A DNA stretch of 64,000 nucleotides from Chromera velia (Eukaryota > Sar > Chromeraceae): the NCBI GenBank assembly GCA_018398765.1, contig JAHBMJ010003798.1:22406-86405 (forward strand). Direction: 5' to 3'. Below the pieces are notes generated by a model. The model saw nothing but the letters and a program-made list of their open reading frames with translations, was not told the DNA's origin and did no database searches. The translations under genes and the position numbers were made by a program. Below, in pieces: positions 1-18,034 of this stretch. Each line of letters begins with the position of its first letter. Within the stretch, counting starts at the first letter, position 1.

Positions 1-3000
1 GAAGACCCCATAGGCCCTTTCCTTCCTTATAAATCATCGCCTCCAACCCTCCCTCTACGTCACGGACAGAAGAGAGACGAGAATAAAGGGCGTAACTGAA
101 AAGTCCCCTCTCCCCCCCAGACCGCTGGGTGCAATATATGTTCTGATCCACAAGATGGACCGCCGAGCGGCGGTCTGCACCCATCAAATCGAGCCTCTCC
201 AACATGAGGTCCCTCACCTCCTCCTCGTCCTCGTCTCCGTCCCCCTCTTTTTGACCACTGCTCTCCTTCTGACGCCGAGCAGCCGTGAGTTCTTCCAGGA
301 GACTGTCAAGTTGCGTGGCGGCTAAGGGTCTGGTGCTACCAGACGTGTTGGTGGCATGTTGTGTTGCAGCCGCCAGTGAGGCGACATCATTGGGAGAGGG
401 AAGCCAGACGACAAAGTTGTGGTGGAGAGACGAAATGAGGTCAAGGAAGATAGGGTCCTGTGAAAGCTTCTTCATGGAGTTCTGAGACCCGAAAAAATTC
501 AATGGGTCTCTGTCGCCTGCCGTCGCAAGGTCAGCCAAGAAAGAGCCCAAACGCTCGTCCTGGGGCTCTTCAGAGTCGGGAACCATGTCAGAAAAGACAC
601 CCCCGAGGCTCTGGAGGAGGCCCCCGGAATGCTGCCGGCGACACCGTGATTTCTCGCGGTCAAAAAACCGAACAGATTCAAGGAGGTGAGCCAGATTGTG
701 CGCTCGCTTCGCTCGCTGCCGAGGGGGGCAGGCCCGTGAGAAGAGGGGGGAATGGGAGAGAAAGTCTGTGATTGACTGGAGGTCTGCTCTCTGAAGCCAG
801 ACAAGGAACAGGGCATGATCGTCAATGCTCTCACGCATTCGTCTGACACGGGTTTTCAGGCTTGACATCAAATCGAAAGCCCTCGACTCGATTTCCCTCT
901 TCCCCTCTGACTGCATGAAAAAGCCGGTACCCCTCAGCTCTGCCTTGATCTGCTGGAGGTTGCACTTCTCCACCTCTTCGATCTCCGACTTCCTCCCTAT
1001 CCGTGCAACCCGGTCGGACAGGCGAGGGCACTCCCGCAGGACCTTCTGCAGGAGGTCGTCTGTCGCATCGTTCTTGTACGCAACAGTCAGAATGCGCAAC
1101 GGCATCTGTCCCGCCTCGCCAAACACCGTCCTGGATTCTCCCCCCACTCTCGGCTCAAAGCTCCGTCTGTACCCGAACAGATCTTCAGGGTCTGAGCCCA
1201 GGTCCTCCTCTTGAAGTCTTCCTCCTCATCCAGGGGGTGGAGGGAGCGGCTTGCACCCTCCTTGAATTCGATTGACTGCAAGGAAGGCAGAGGGAAAGGG
1301 GGCAACTTGAAGATGAGAGTAAGCTAGTGCTGGTACTTGAGTGCTCTTGACTTCTGCATCAGACAGAAGAGGATCATCTGTGAGTTCAGGCCTGCAGAAC
1401 TCTTTGTTTTGAAATCGATGGAGTGCAGGAAGAAGCGGAGACTAGAGCGGAGAGTCAGAACAGCCACAGCAACAAGACAGGAAGAAAGCTGGCGACATGC
1501 ACATTTGAGGACAGTCAGTAAGACCTACCGAAAGAGTCTTGATGTAGTTCACAGCCACTCTCGTTTTGCCACACCCAGGTGCGCCCTGAATGACAACAAG
1601 TCGTTCGGTCAGCAGACGACGAAACGCCTTGACCTGCCCCTGCCTAGGGGCTGTGGTGCCCTTTCTCGTACGCAAAAACTTCTACACACCATCGCACAGC
1701 GATTCTGTATGTGAGGTAAAGAGCTCGGAAAGTATCACGGGTTCGTTGTGCTCTTGAAAGAAGGGGGAGAAATCTGCTGAATCTGCGTGAGAGAGAATTT
1801 CTCTCCAGAGGGGGGAGCTTTGCTGTGGGGATTGATAAGAGAGCAACTCTTTCTCAAACGGCAGAGCGTCTGGGTCAAGATTCTGCAAGGCATTCAGAAC
1901 GGGCTGATGGGCTCTGTAAAAGGTGGGAGACACTATCAGGGTCCCCCGAAGAGTTCCTGATTCCTCCAGACAGAGCCTCTGGAGGAGAATGGGGAGGAGA
2001 GAGGAACTTAGAAGGTCAACAAAGAGAATCTCTCTGTCGAGAAGCTCGTCAGACCTCCCCCCAATGGTGGCCCAAATCGGTTCCCCCCCCTGCACGCCCT
2101 CAAGAAAAACCCCAACCAGGTTGCCAAACATCAGATCTCTCTTCCACAGAGCCCTTCCCCTTCCTTTATCCCTCGTCCCCCTTGCAGAAATCTTCAGCAT
2201 CAACTGAACAGGCGTCTCTGAATCGCCAAAACCCGGAATCTTCCGGACATTTCGCTTCACCTCTCCACTCCTCAGAGTTTTGTCCTCCTTGTGGAGGAGA
2301 GGGAGAAAGCCGACGACTGACGCGTCAAAAATGGTCATGTCCCTCTCATCCAAGGTTCCCTTCTTCCACTCTGACACGCAGGTCAGAAGCTTCTCCAGAG
2401 ACTCGTGACGCTGCAGCCGCGTCATTGAGTCAAGGTAGGCAAACCCGCTCTCGTATGTGGCGGTGTGCACAGGGAGGTGGTCGGACTCTTCGTAAGTCGC
2501 AGCACGAGCGGAGTTTGCCATCTCGGTGGAAGTGGGCGTGAAGGGCATCGTCCTGTAATCCGTCATAGCCCCCTGCATGGGTGCATGTATGAGCATTCAG
2601 ACACGGAACTCCACGTTTATTTATACTCTTACACGCATACAAAGACGAAAGGAAGAGACGAGAAGAGAAGGCGGAAGAAACGGGAATTTCAAATGGAAGA
2701 CACGGGGCCGGCAGGAAGATGTGAGCAATCGGGTTGGAGGGTTGCCGGAGAGAGGCTCAAGCCGCAGAGAAGACAGACACAGCAGCTGGCTCAAAAGACC
2801 TTGGCTAAAGAGATCCTGACGGGAATGAGATTCTCTCACTCGGTCAAGGAAAAGGGCAAACGGAAAGCAAAGCCACACTTGGGAAAACACACACAACTGT
2901 CACAGAACCGACCTGCAGGTCGTCTAACACGCGATCCTCATACAGGGAGAAGAAGAACTCCGCCCACTGTTTGAAGCCCCATTTTCAGAGGCCGCACTGC

Positions 3001-4372
3001 GTTTGAATTTCTCGTATGCCTTTCTTGCAATTCGTGAAATGAGACCTCTCCGAGCCTTCTTTCGCTCCCCCTGAACGTCAGAGAGAAAAAGGAGAAGAAA
3101 GGCTCTCGGGCCTTCCTCACCTGACCCCCCCCCTCCCTGTGGCTCTTGCATCTCCTTCACCAAAAGGGACCCCATCACTTCCACCAGCCTGCTGGCTTGA
3201 CTCTGTTTGACGTTCTCTATTCTCCTTTCAAGGACGCAGAAGGGGGGGAAGTCGCGCGCATCTGCGGCTGCTGCTCTACGGAGACGCAGCGCAGCATTCA
3301 GCCCCATCTGAAGCAGTCCGTCTCCTCCTGACATCCCCACTCCCTCGCTGCTAAAGGATCGAGATGTCTGCCCCAATCGGGCAGACTTCTCCGAAAGAGA
3401 GAGGGAGAACACGAGATCCCACAAGGCGTCTGACTGGCCAGCAGCCATGAGAAGATCTCTGGGCTTTTCTACAAATCCCCCTTTCGACCCTCTGCTTTCG
3501 AGTTGCCCTGTCCCCCCTTCTGCATCCTCTTCTCTGCCCCCCCCAAATCTTTTGGCATCTCTGCGATCGAAGTTGTCACATGAGCAAATCTCAGTGAGAA
3601 CCCTGAGCACATTATCCACTCTCTCTGGAGCGGAATGGAAAGACAAGGGAAACACTTCATGTGCAGGAGGCATTCTATCTCCCCTTGCCTTATCCTGGGC
3701 CCTCTTCCTCAGGACGAACGACACTTCGTCCCCCCTCATCAGAGGGATGCCGGGGCCCTTCACTGAGTGGGAAGGGAAGTAAACATCTCCTTGCATCCAC
3801 TTTCCCCCCCCTCCTAGATCTTCCCTCGACCCTCCCGTCAAAATAAAACCGGAACCATCTGGGTTGCTCTTCACAACCACCCCGCTCTCACGCGTCCCTT
3901 CCCTGAGGGGCCCGTCTCCAACCTGACGCACGACGGCACCCGATCGAAAGATCGAGCGGAGTGTCTGAATGGCTCTCTGTCTTCCCTTTTTGGTCTCTGA
4001 GGGCAGCATCAGAGACGTTAAGGCCTCCTGCCCCTCTGTCCCTTCGAACCGTGTCTCCGCTTCTGAGCCTGATTCGTCAGAGGAAGACTCTGAATCAGAC
4101 TCACTTTCAGAGTCACCAAGAGTGTTTTCAAAGTCCCCATCAATCACCCTTTGCGCTGCTTGTTGCGGCTCAGGGCTCTCTCTGAGCACATCCTTTTGAC
4201 TGTCTGTGGAGATGCTTCCTTTCCCACCCCGTCGGACCGTCTCACTCGATGCTGCAGCTACCGCAACAGCCCCCATTTGGACCTCAGCCGCAGCCTCAGC
4301 ACCCCTTTCTATTGATTCTCGATCTCCATAAGGAGAAGGAGAAACAGAAGGGTGGGAAGGAATCCCGAGTGC
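1..4372 (-). CDS. ZNFX1-like SF1 RNA helicase with cold-shock-like domain (partial, 3' end off window)
   Basis: Multi-exon gene. The exon ending near 2924 (Met codon at 4276, frame open to about 4372) carries an acidic Ser-rich stretch, then a cold-shock-like domain (about 3560-3920: SGVVVKSNPDGSGFI, then GDVYFPSH, then GDEVSFVL). Exon 2572-1686 contains the ZNFX1 hallmark DYRTMPFTPT followed by YESGFAYLD, matching the family's YRTMPIYPT...YESTAIYLD region. Exon 1643-1529 has Walker A (IQGAPGCGKT). The frame from about 1240 to position 1 is open, begins near ILTVAYKNDATDDLL (family: ILVVCYTNHALDQFL) and RIGRKSE, then enters the long insertion typical of ZNFX1. Walker B and the zinc fingers would lie beyond the left edge. 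Family role: RNA-binding helicase, antiviral dsRNA sensor in mammals and small-RNA inheritance factor in worms. Family assignment is strong; exact splice sites in 2900-3000 and 1240-1529 are uncertain. Confidence 0.8.
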
Positions 4373-4414
4373 CTAGTCTACGACTATTTTGAGGCTTTCT
4401 GCGAGGTTCCTGAC

Positions 4415-5838
4415 CTCATCTGAGTCTCTTTTAATAAGAGAGACCTGCCTCGATGAGATGGCCTGGGCCTCTTTGAGGACGAAGCCGTTGGGGAGGGTCT
4501 TTTCCCTCCAATCGCTCTGAGAAAAGAGAAGAACCTCTCTGCAGAAAGAAGAAAGAAGGCAACAGGGAACATCAGGAAAAGCAGGAGCTTACCCTTTTCA
4601 GCAGACACGCATGGACACGGAGATGGCGTTAATACAAAGTCCGCATCATGCCAGAGAAGGAGAGATGTTTGTAGGGTGCAGAGACGAGCAATGTCATGCA
4701 ACAAAAGCGTGTCCTGCAGGTCCGAATGCTGCACAGAAAGTAAGTCGATTCAGAGGACTTTTGACTAGATGATTTATTGGCGCGACTTGGCGGTTCACAG
4801 AAAGCAACACCAACAGCTCGACCACGAGAAAATGTGTGCTGCCCGCCACAAATCAAACAATCATAACGTTATCTTGCCCACTTACCCCTCTGGATATCTG
4901 TCCAGGTCCCTCTGCACTTGGGATAGAACTTTCTTCACTGTGTCCATAGCTGCATCCATATCGAAAGCCCTCTTGGAGGTCTGTATCAGCGCCTCCCTCG
5001 AGAACGAGTGCACCTCCTCCAGCCTCCCTTCGTCCTCTGGGTGCTTGCACGCCAAGAAGGCACCCGCACTCCCTGTGAGGACGCACCGCAGCGCCAGCTC
5101 CTTCATGAAGTGAGGCTTCATGTCACGCCCCTTTTTCACCTGCAGAGAAATCCAATCAGAGTGGAAGCGTGATTCTGTAAAACTCCATGCATACGCATTA
5201 CCGTCTTTTTAAGCAGTATGAAATAAAAAAGAACAACCCGACGCACCTTGACAAGGAGGGGCCTTCCATCCTGTGCCGCATGGACCCACGAAGCCGAATG
5301 GATTGTCGCAGACTGAGTGCCGAGGGAGGCACTTTCTGGCACACGAAGTCGGAAGCGTCGGTAAAGACGCCGTTCCCGCCCCACGTCTCTCTGCCTGCCC
5401 CCATGAGGGTCCGCAGGCAGCAACAAATTCCGAAACTCAAAACTGGAATTCACAGCCAACGGGTCGAATTTCCTCGACCCAGAGTCCAAGATCAGATCCA
5501 AGTCAGCTAGAAAGAAGAGGCCTCTTCTCTTGACTGCAGCAAACAATTTCTCCTCCTTTAGGCTCATATACGAGCAGAGATGCTGATCTAAGAGTCCTGC
5601 ACGTAGCAAATACGAACAGCGAGGGACCAGGCGGGACCAGGAAAGCGCCAATTGGAGAAAACTTCTCCATACACACTCACCCATTGACCCACTCACTCAA
5701 GCACAAGCACAAGCACGCATCCATCACACAAAAAAGGCAGATTGCACGTACTTCAACCCAGATTCGCTCATTGCAGTCCTTCGAAGTTTCGTTACAAGTG
5801 TTCCTGCCGGGCTTGTCTAAATGTATTCACGCCGAGGC

Positions 5839-5878
<40 letters not shown>

Positions 5879-5885
5879 AGGGAGG

Positions 5886-5926
<41 letters not shown>

Positions 5927-6640
5927 AGGGAGGAATAATACAGACATATGGACAAGTGCACACAGTTGCACAGGCAGATGCACACGGCTTCTGGTTGTCA
6001 TCCTGCCAGTTCTCCTATTAGTCTGCGAAAGTCAGTCAGCAGCCAGCAGCGTCTTTCTGTGCGTTTTCGTTCCCAACCTGGAAGACCTTTTTCGTGCTTC
6101 CTCTTTTCGCGTGCAGAATGGCTACTCATCTAAAAAGACCAATCGATTTTTACAGGTACGACTCTGAAGTGGCACCCACCGGGAGAGAGGAAAAACGAAG
6201 CGCCGTCTCCTGAACGAAGGCTTCCTACAGACTCGAGCACGCCTTGGAAGTGTTTGAGTTCCTGCAGGAAGGCGAGGAGACGGGTGAGAAGAACACAACT
6301 TTGCGACCTGAACCTGTTCTGGCGCAGGGAAGAGTCTGAAGTCAAGGGGGTATTGCCACACTTCGAATAAAGGCTTCAATGCCACCCACCATTTTCCACC
6401 GGTTCTCGGCCTGAAGTGCCGCTTCGAAAGCGGCCTTGTCAAAATTCTCCACAGCCTCCAATTTGGGCCCTCTCAATGCTAAGGACTCTGGATGTCCTTT
6501 CAGGACCTCAAATTGTCGCAGGTCTTTGTTTGAAGCCCTGGCCAGCTCTCCGTCTACGGAGACGAAGAAAAAGCCCTCCTCCTGGATCTGCGGGAGTTGG
6601 GGACGCCTCCTTGACTGGAAGGACATCGTGAAAGAGATCA
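4415..6640 (-). CDS. Unrecognised helical exons, possibly the 5' part of the ZNFX1-like gene
   Basis: Several minus-strand exon-like blocks: about 6630-6345 (MSFQSRRRPQLPQ..., then ENRWKMVGGIEAFIR), 6320-6180 (LLTRLLAFLQELKHFQGVL), 5600-5250 (LKEEKLFAAVKRRGLFFLAD), 5140-4887 (KPHFMKELALRCVLTGSAGA, starting after a clear CAG acceptor), 4728-4604 (LQDTLLLHDIARLCTLQTSL, donor GTAAGC) and about 4540-4415 (QSDWREKTLPNGFVLKE). The content is leucine-rich and helical, as in the armadillo-like N-terminal region of ZNFX1, but I do not recognise the family by sequence. The last block either stops at TAG 4376-4378 or is joined in frame to the downstream helicase gene by a 42-nt intron (4414-4373). Strand and orientation fit one long gene. 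Exon phases between blocks are not all resolved. Confidence 0.45.
5848..5932. repeat. GA / GGGA / GGCA microsatellite
   Basis: Run of GA dinucleotides passing into GGGA and then GGCA tetranucleotides, inside the putative intron of the minus-strand gene. Frames read across it give only Glu/Arg/Gly or Leu/Pro/Ala repeats and are not genes. Confidence 0.95.
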
Positions 6641-6829
6641 GAGTAAGAACTCGTGTGAGCACGGTCTTTCGTGTGTGAAAAACTGGGTACCTCGGACTTT
6701 CGTGGCCTTGCAAGACAGTCCTGGACGGCTCCTGAGAAACCTTCTTCTTGAAGATCCTTGCGTCTCCTCGACCTTGAGGTTTCTTGGACACCTGCTTCTT
6801 GCTGAAGTCAGCACAAACAACGATTGCTT

Positions 6830-8130
6830 CACCAGCGTTTTCTTTGCTTACTAGACGACAGAATGTCTGCAGCTTCGAAGCAGCTAGCTCCGCTACGTCG
6901 CGCCTCGAGTTATGGAAGAGTCTGTGACAGGAGTCCGACAGTACGATATATAGTAAATGGGGTCCGAGTTACAACCTCAGGGATGTCTCCGTATCGGCAC
7001 TATACACCCAACCCGCGGCCGGCCACCGAGCCACGCCTGCATGCGCGCGCGACGCGCGATGGCCCCGGAAAGACCACCCACGTAACTCAAATCGAAAAAT
7101 GGTCCCGCAAGCGAAAAACCAACCTGGTTGGAATGCGGGCATGCGATTTCACTTCGACAGAATCGAGACTAACAGGAAAAAGCGGAACCTTCTGACAAAC
7201 TAGGCTAGATTCGGCTAGATCCGCCCTAATCCGCCCCTCATATATGGGGATACGGCATGTATAATAAAACTCTCAATCATTATTTAGAAAGTATTAGAAA
7301 GCATATACATATTAATTTTACATAATTTTACATGAAGATCGTAACTGCAATTAAACACCAATTCACTAAAGGGACAAAAGATTTAGACGACAAATTAAAG
7401 ACCATGCATATTAATTTTTTTATTCTAAAAAAAATCATGTCAGTTAGAGTTGAATAGTTAGTTGATGCGCAAACCATCACCCGACCATGAGACCTAACTT
7501 ATAGTAGCTAGGACCCTGGGGCTAATTATATTTGGTATACCGTAAGCAGCCTGAAAGGCACACCCTCAGGCAGCCGAGTCAGGCTGCCAATAAACCCTAG
7601 AACAAACCATAAACGATGATTTTCAACCGGTGAGACGTTGTCTGACATTGACGGATCTATACGGATCTGTTGATAGGCAAGATATATTTGATCGGCCGGA
7701 GATATATTTCTAGATATTTCATGGGTCAGACGTTCAATCTTCACTGACTCATTTATTTTTTTGGAATGCTGTTAGTGTTCAGACTGTTCTCTTCCAAAAA
7801 ATAGTTTTGAAGGCTTATAAAAGCTACTGAATTGAACAGTGAATTCTATGGAGAGCGATATTGCATGCATATGCATATTCCATACGTATGTTCAACACAA
7901 AAAAAAAATCAATTTTTTTCTGACCATGAAAATTTGACTTCTCGCTACTTCTTACTTTTTCTTTTTCCCTGTCTTCCTTTATTTACACTATTCTCCTTCC
8001 TCCACTCTTTCTTCCATCATTAAAAGATATTTCGCTACATTTCGCACAAGGAATCCATCATAAACAATGAGCAATAAAAAACATTTTTCGATACAATTTA
8101 GTACATCATGTCATAGAAATATTCGTATCA
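6830..8130. other. Intergenic, AT-rich, no gene seen
   Basis: About 1.3 kb. GC-rich part to 7090 with no convincing coding pattern; the rest is AT-rich with short homopolymers. No tRNA, repeat ends or conserved motif recognised. Confidence 0.6.
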
Positions 8131-8132
8131 GG

Positions 8133-14765
<6,633 letters not shown>

Positions 14766-14799
14766 CCCATCTAGACCATTTGACTGCCCACTGAAGGAA

Positions 14800-15640
14800 A
14801 TGTAAACAATACACGATCCAGCTTAACCCAGGGATTGACTGTTATCAAATTGAAACAAGTTTCACTGCTCCAATCCGATTTGCAAATGGTGTTTGCGTGC
14901 CAGTGTTTCAGCGGGGTGCTTGCCCTTCCGATGAGAAGTGCAAAGGCTCAATGGAGTGAACAAATCAAATGCAGGAGTGCACGCGACAGTGCCGTCAGTT
15001 TCCAAACCGACAGCTAGCAAACTTCGTGCCTGCCACGCATGGTGCGAGATCTTTGGAAAATGGACCTCTGTCAGGTCTCTGCCGCAATCTTTCAACTGAT
15101 GCCTCCAACACAGAAACTCCGTGGATGTGGGATTCTGGCACCCAGGTGACCATTGTCGGCCAGATTCTGCAGGAGGATGCCAGAGGTGCCGGAGAGACGG
15201 CAACCGCTGAGTATTTGTAGCATAGTTGTAGCAAAGATATACACGGCGGCTATTACACGCGTCTCATGCTGCATACATCGATATGTCATGCTGCATATAT
15301 GCGCATGTCATGCATCGCTGCATGCAGGCTCGCGTAGACGGCCGGGTCGCCATGCACGGATCCGATTAATCGCGTCACGATTAGCTTATATATAGCTAGC
15401 CTTCATGATCAGGTTTAGTTGCCATTGCATGCATGCGTTTGTTTGCTTGCGCGCGCATGTGTCGGATCATTGGTATACAGGATCGATAGTATATAGTTGC
15501 ATGCTGCTCCATCCTCAACTGCTTTAGCTGACTCAAGATTGACGGTGCACTGCTTCCGTCTTGTTCTGTCTGTCTTGCATTTACACAGTGGGTTAATTGC
15601 GGAGGCTTTTCAACGTGCAAACCTCAGGAATTCAAATTTG
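14800..15640. other. Gap between transporter and OAS-like gene
   Basis: No convincing coding pattern. Rich in ATGCATGC-type palindromic tetramers between 15270 and 15500. Would hold the promoters of the two divergent genes; no TATA or other element can be assigned. Confidence 0.5.
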
Positions 15641-15648
15641 AGCCAAAA

Positions 15649-16789
15649 ATGAACCAGAAAGACTACAAGGATGTTGTGCGGACCATCGCGCTGCCCCCCT
15701 CTGCGAAGTGCAACTGGACGAAGAGACCAGATCAACCGATCAGCAGAGACACATGTAACCTTGGAAAGACCATTGAGATCTTCATCAAAACCATGCGACG
15801 TCAGCTGAACCGTCGTCTGCGACAGTACAGGCTTGATGTTGTGAAGGTCATTCAAGCTAGGGGGGTCTGTGTACAAAAACACGGCAACTCTCACCCATCA
15901 TGACTGCGACCTTGTGTTTGTAGTCAGAACCTTGCTAGAGCGCTTCGTAAATCCGAGCTTCTACCAGTATCTCCGACATGAGACCCGCGATGCACTCGTC
16001 GCGCTGCAGAATGAAGGGTATGACGTTGAGATACATCATGGCTCGCAGAGAAACCGTTTCCCCACTGTTACTTGTACCTTTCAAGCTGTGAAATTTGATG
16101 TGCTCATTGGTGCAACAAAGCTGACAGCACAGCCGGCAGGCAAATGGGAGTGGGAGAAACAGCAGTTAGAGATGGTGCAGGACAGGATCCTGAGAACCAG
16201 GTGGGATTGGGGTGTCGAGCTTGCTCGTCATCTTTCCAGTTCCCTGAGTTTCACGGCTGTCAAGCTCGTGTACACAGGGGCAACGGAATCGACAAAGCAA
16301 GCGATTTTCCTCCTGAAACAGTGGCGACTTTCCATGAAAAAAAAGCAAAAGCACATGCGCATGCACGCTCTGAAACCGTTCGTGCTTGAACTGCTCGCTC
16401 TGCGTGCCTATCAGGATTTGAAGGAGCACCGTAGACCATTTGCGAAACCGCGTTGCCACAAAATCTTCATGCGTGCACTTGAGCTTTTGGACGTCACTGA
16501 GGTGACGTGGGAAGACCCATGCGTCATTGATTTTGAATTTTTACAGCTTTATGCCCCTGCCGACTGGCAGGGCATTGCTTTTGATTGCGCCCACGTCGAA
16601 GCTCATTGCCGTCTGCCCCTTCACATTGTGAATCCGTTCACCCCAAACCTTGATGTCCTTCAAGGCATTCACCGCAGGGTGGTTTACAAATGGGCACGCC
16701 TTGCAAACCACACTCTGCAACGCCTCGAAGATCCGACCACAACTGCAGAAGAAATGTTTGGGGAGTTCTGGGTTGGACAGGTGGTGTGA
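15649..16789 (+). CDS. 2'-5'-oligoadenylate synthetase-like nucleotidyltransferase, one frame break
   Basis: N-terminal part 15649-15862 (ATG, MNQKDYKDVV...) ends in basic helix RRQLNRRLRQYRLDVVKVI. The frame then shifts inside a six-G run (15860-15865). The second frame reads GGSVYKNTATLTHHDCDLVF: the OAS signature GGS...T.L....D.DLV, with catalytic Asp codons at 15902 and 15908. The third Asp is in VKFDVLIGA (16097). The OAS1-type C-terminal helical domain follows: KQAIFLLKQW (family: LK.LI.LVKHW) and LKPFVLELLALRAYQ (family: .YALELLTIYAW). The stop codon is TGA at 16787-16789. Predicted to polymerise ATP into 2'-5' oligoadenylate or to make a related nucleotide signal; in animals it is activated by dsRNA. 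Total about 380 aa, close to OAS1. The break could be a sequencing error in the G run, a very short intron, or a real mutation. Confidence 0.8.
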
Positions 16790-16799
16790 TCGATTGCTG

Positions 16800-18026
16800 T
16801 AAGCAAGAGCCCCGAGTCTTTGACTCAAAGCCTTGCAGCTGTGACGAATGACGTTGTCTGTGTGTGTGCGTGTGTGTGCATGCGAAAAGTGAGTCCGCGA
16901 ACCAAAGCTTTGAAAGACCTGCTTGGTGAAAACTGATGAAGGTCACATACAGCTCCACCGAGCTCCACATGTCTGTGCATGTCACAGTGTTCGTCCGTCC
17001 AACAATGCCGATTTGTGAGGGAAGGAGAAGGGGGTATCTTTCTTTCTTTGGCATCCATGATGAGAAGTCGAAAAAAGGGGGGAGGGGGGGTGTGCGGGGG
17101 CCGTTCAATTTTTTTTCGGCTGCCTGTCTGACTTGCTTTCACGCCTGAGGCTCGGGAGAATCTCATGTGGACTCCCTCGGCCGATCAAACGATAAAGGAT
17201 GAGAAGGGGTTGGCTTGGCACCATCCGCTCTTTCACAGTCCTGGGCGTGCCTTCGCAAAGCCGTGGCTGCTGCTTGAAGCTTCAGAATCTCCCTTTACGC
17301 TATGGATTCCGAACTTCAAGGCGATGTCTGTGCTGTTCTGCCGGCGTCTTGAAAATTCCAAGCGTTTGCAGTCTCGCTGCCCTCCCTCTTTTCTTTTTTG
17401 AGGCTAAAACTGTGGCCCTGGCTGTGGCCTTGTCGTTTTTGGTAAGCACTTTGACCAGTGAAGAAAGTTCTGGTACATTTCTTCTCGTTCCCTCCGTTCC
17501 TCAATTTATTTTTCCTTTCTTGCTTGGGGGCGGGGCACGTTGATCGCGGTCGATTCGTCGGGCATGTGGGGAGCCTCAGGGTTCTGGGCGGGGATGCATG
17601 GTTGATTGCCCATAGCACCTGTCATCAGGAGGATTCAAAAGGGTGGTTCGTAGAGGTGGTTGTCCATCTCTGTTGCGTCGAAGAATGGAGGTCGAAGCTT
17701 GAAAAAATGACGTAAGGGGTGATGGGTTGCAGCAACAAAAAGACCGAAGTCTTCGTAGCTGTGACGAATGTGCGCGCAATGCCATCTGAAAAGTGAACTC
17801 TCAAATCGAAACAACTGTGCAAGGACTGCAGGTTGAAGGCCGGATTTGATTGAAGTGAGTTGGAGATGGAGTTGTATATGCCCGAGCAGCTCTGCATTCG
17901 TGCATCTCGGCCTCGGATATTGGAAGAAAAGAATCTGATGCATGGGCATGAATCTGTCGTTGAATCAGATGAGAGCTTAAAGCCAAGAAGGGAGGGGAGG
18001 AGATGAATGGGGGGGGGCTTTTCATC
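16800..18026. other. Gene-free stretch with dispersed repeat
   Basis: Holds a TG-rich segment (16855-16885), a poly-T near 17108 and the dispersed repeat listed at 17205-17420. No coding pattern recognised. Confidence 0.5.
17205..17420 (+). repeat. Dispersed repeat copy A (partner at 20208-20420)
   Basis: Shares an ordered series of blocks with 20208-20420: CCATCCGCT, TTGCAAA/TCGCAAA, CTGCTACTTGAA/CTGCTGCTTGAAG, GGAACTTCAAGG/CGAACTTCAAGG, GCGTTTG, and AAAACTGTGGCC. Diverged, so an old family; class unknown. Confidence 0.7.
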
Positions 18027-18034
18027 GCCATACC

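Noticed and set aside
1825-2541. 238-residue plus-strand frame
   Set aside because: Antisense shadow of the ZNFX1-like exon, whose minus-strand reading has recognisable motifs.
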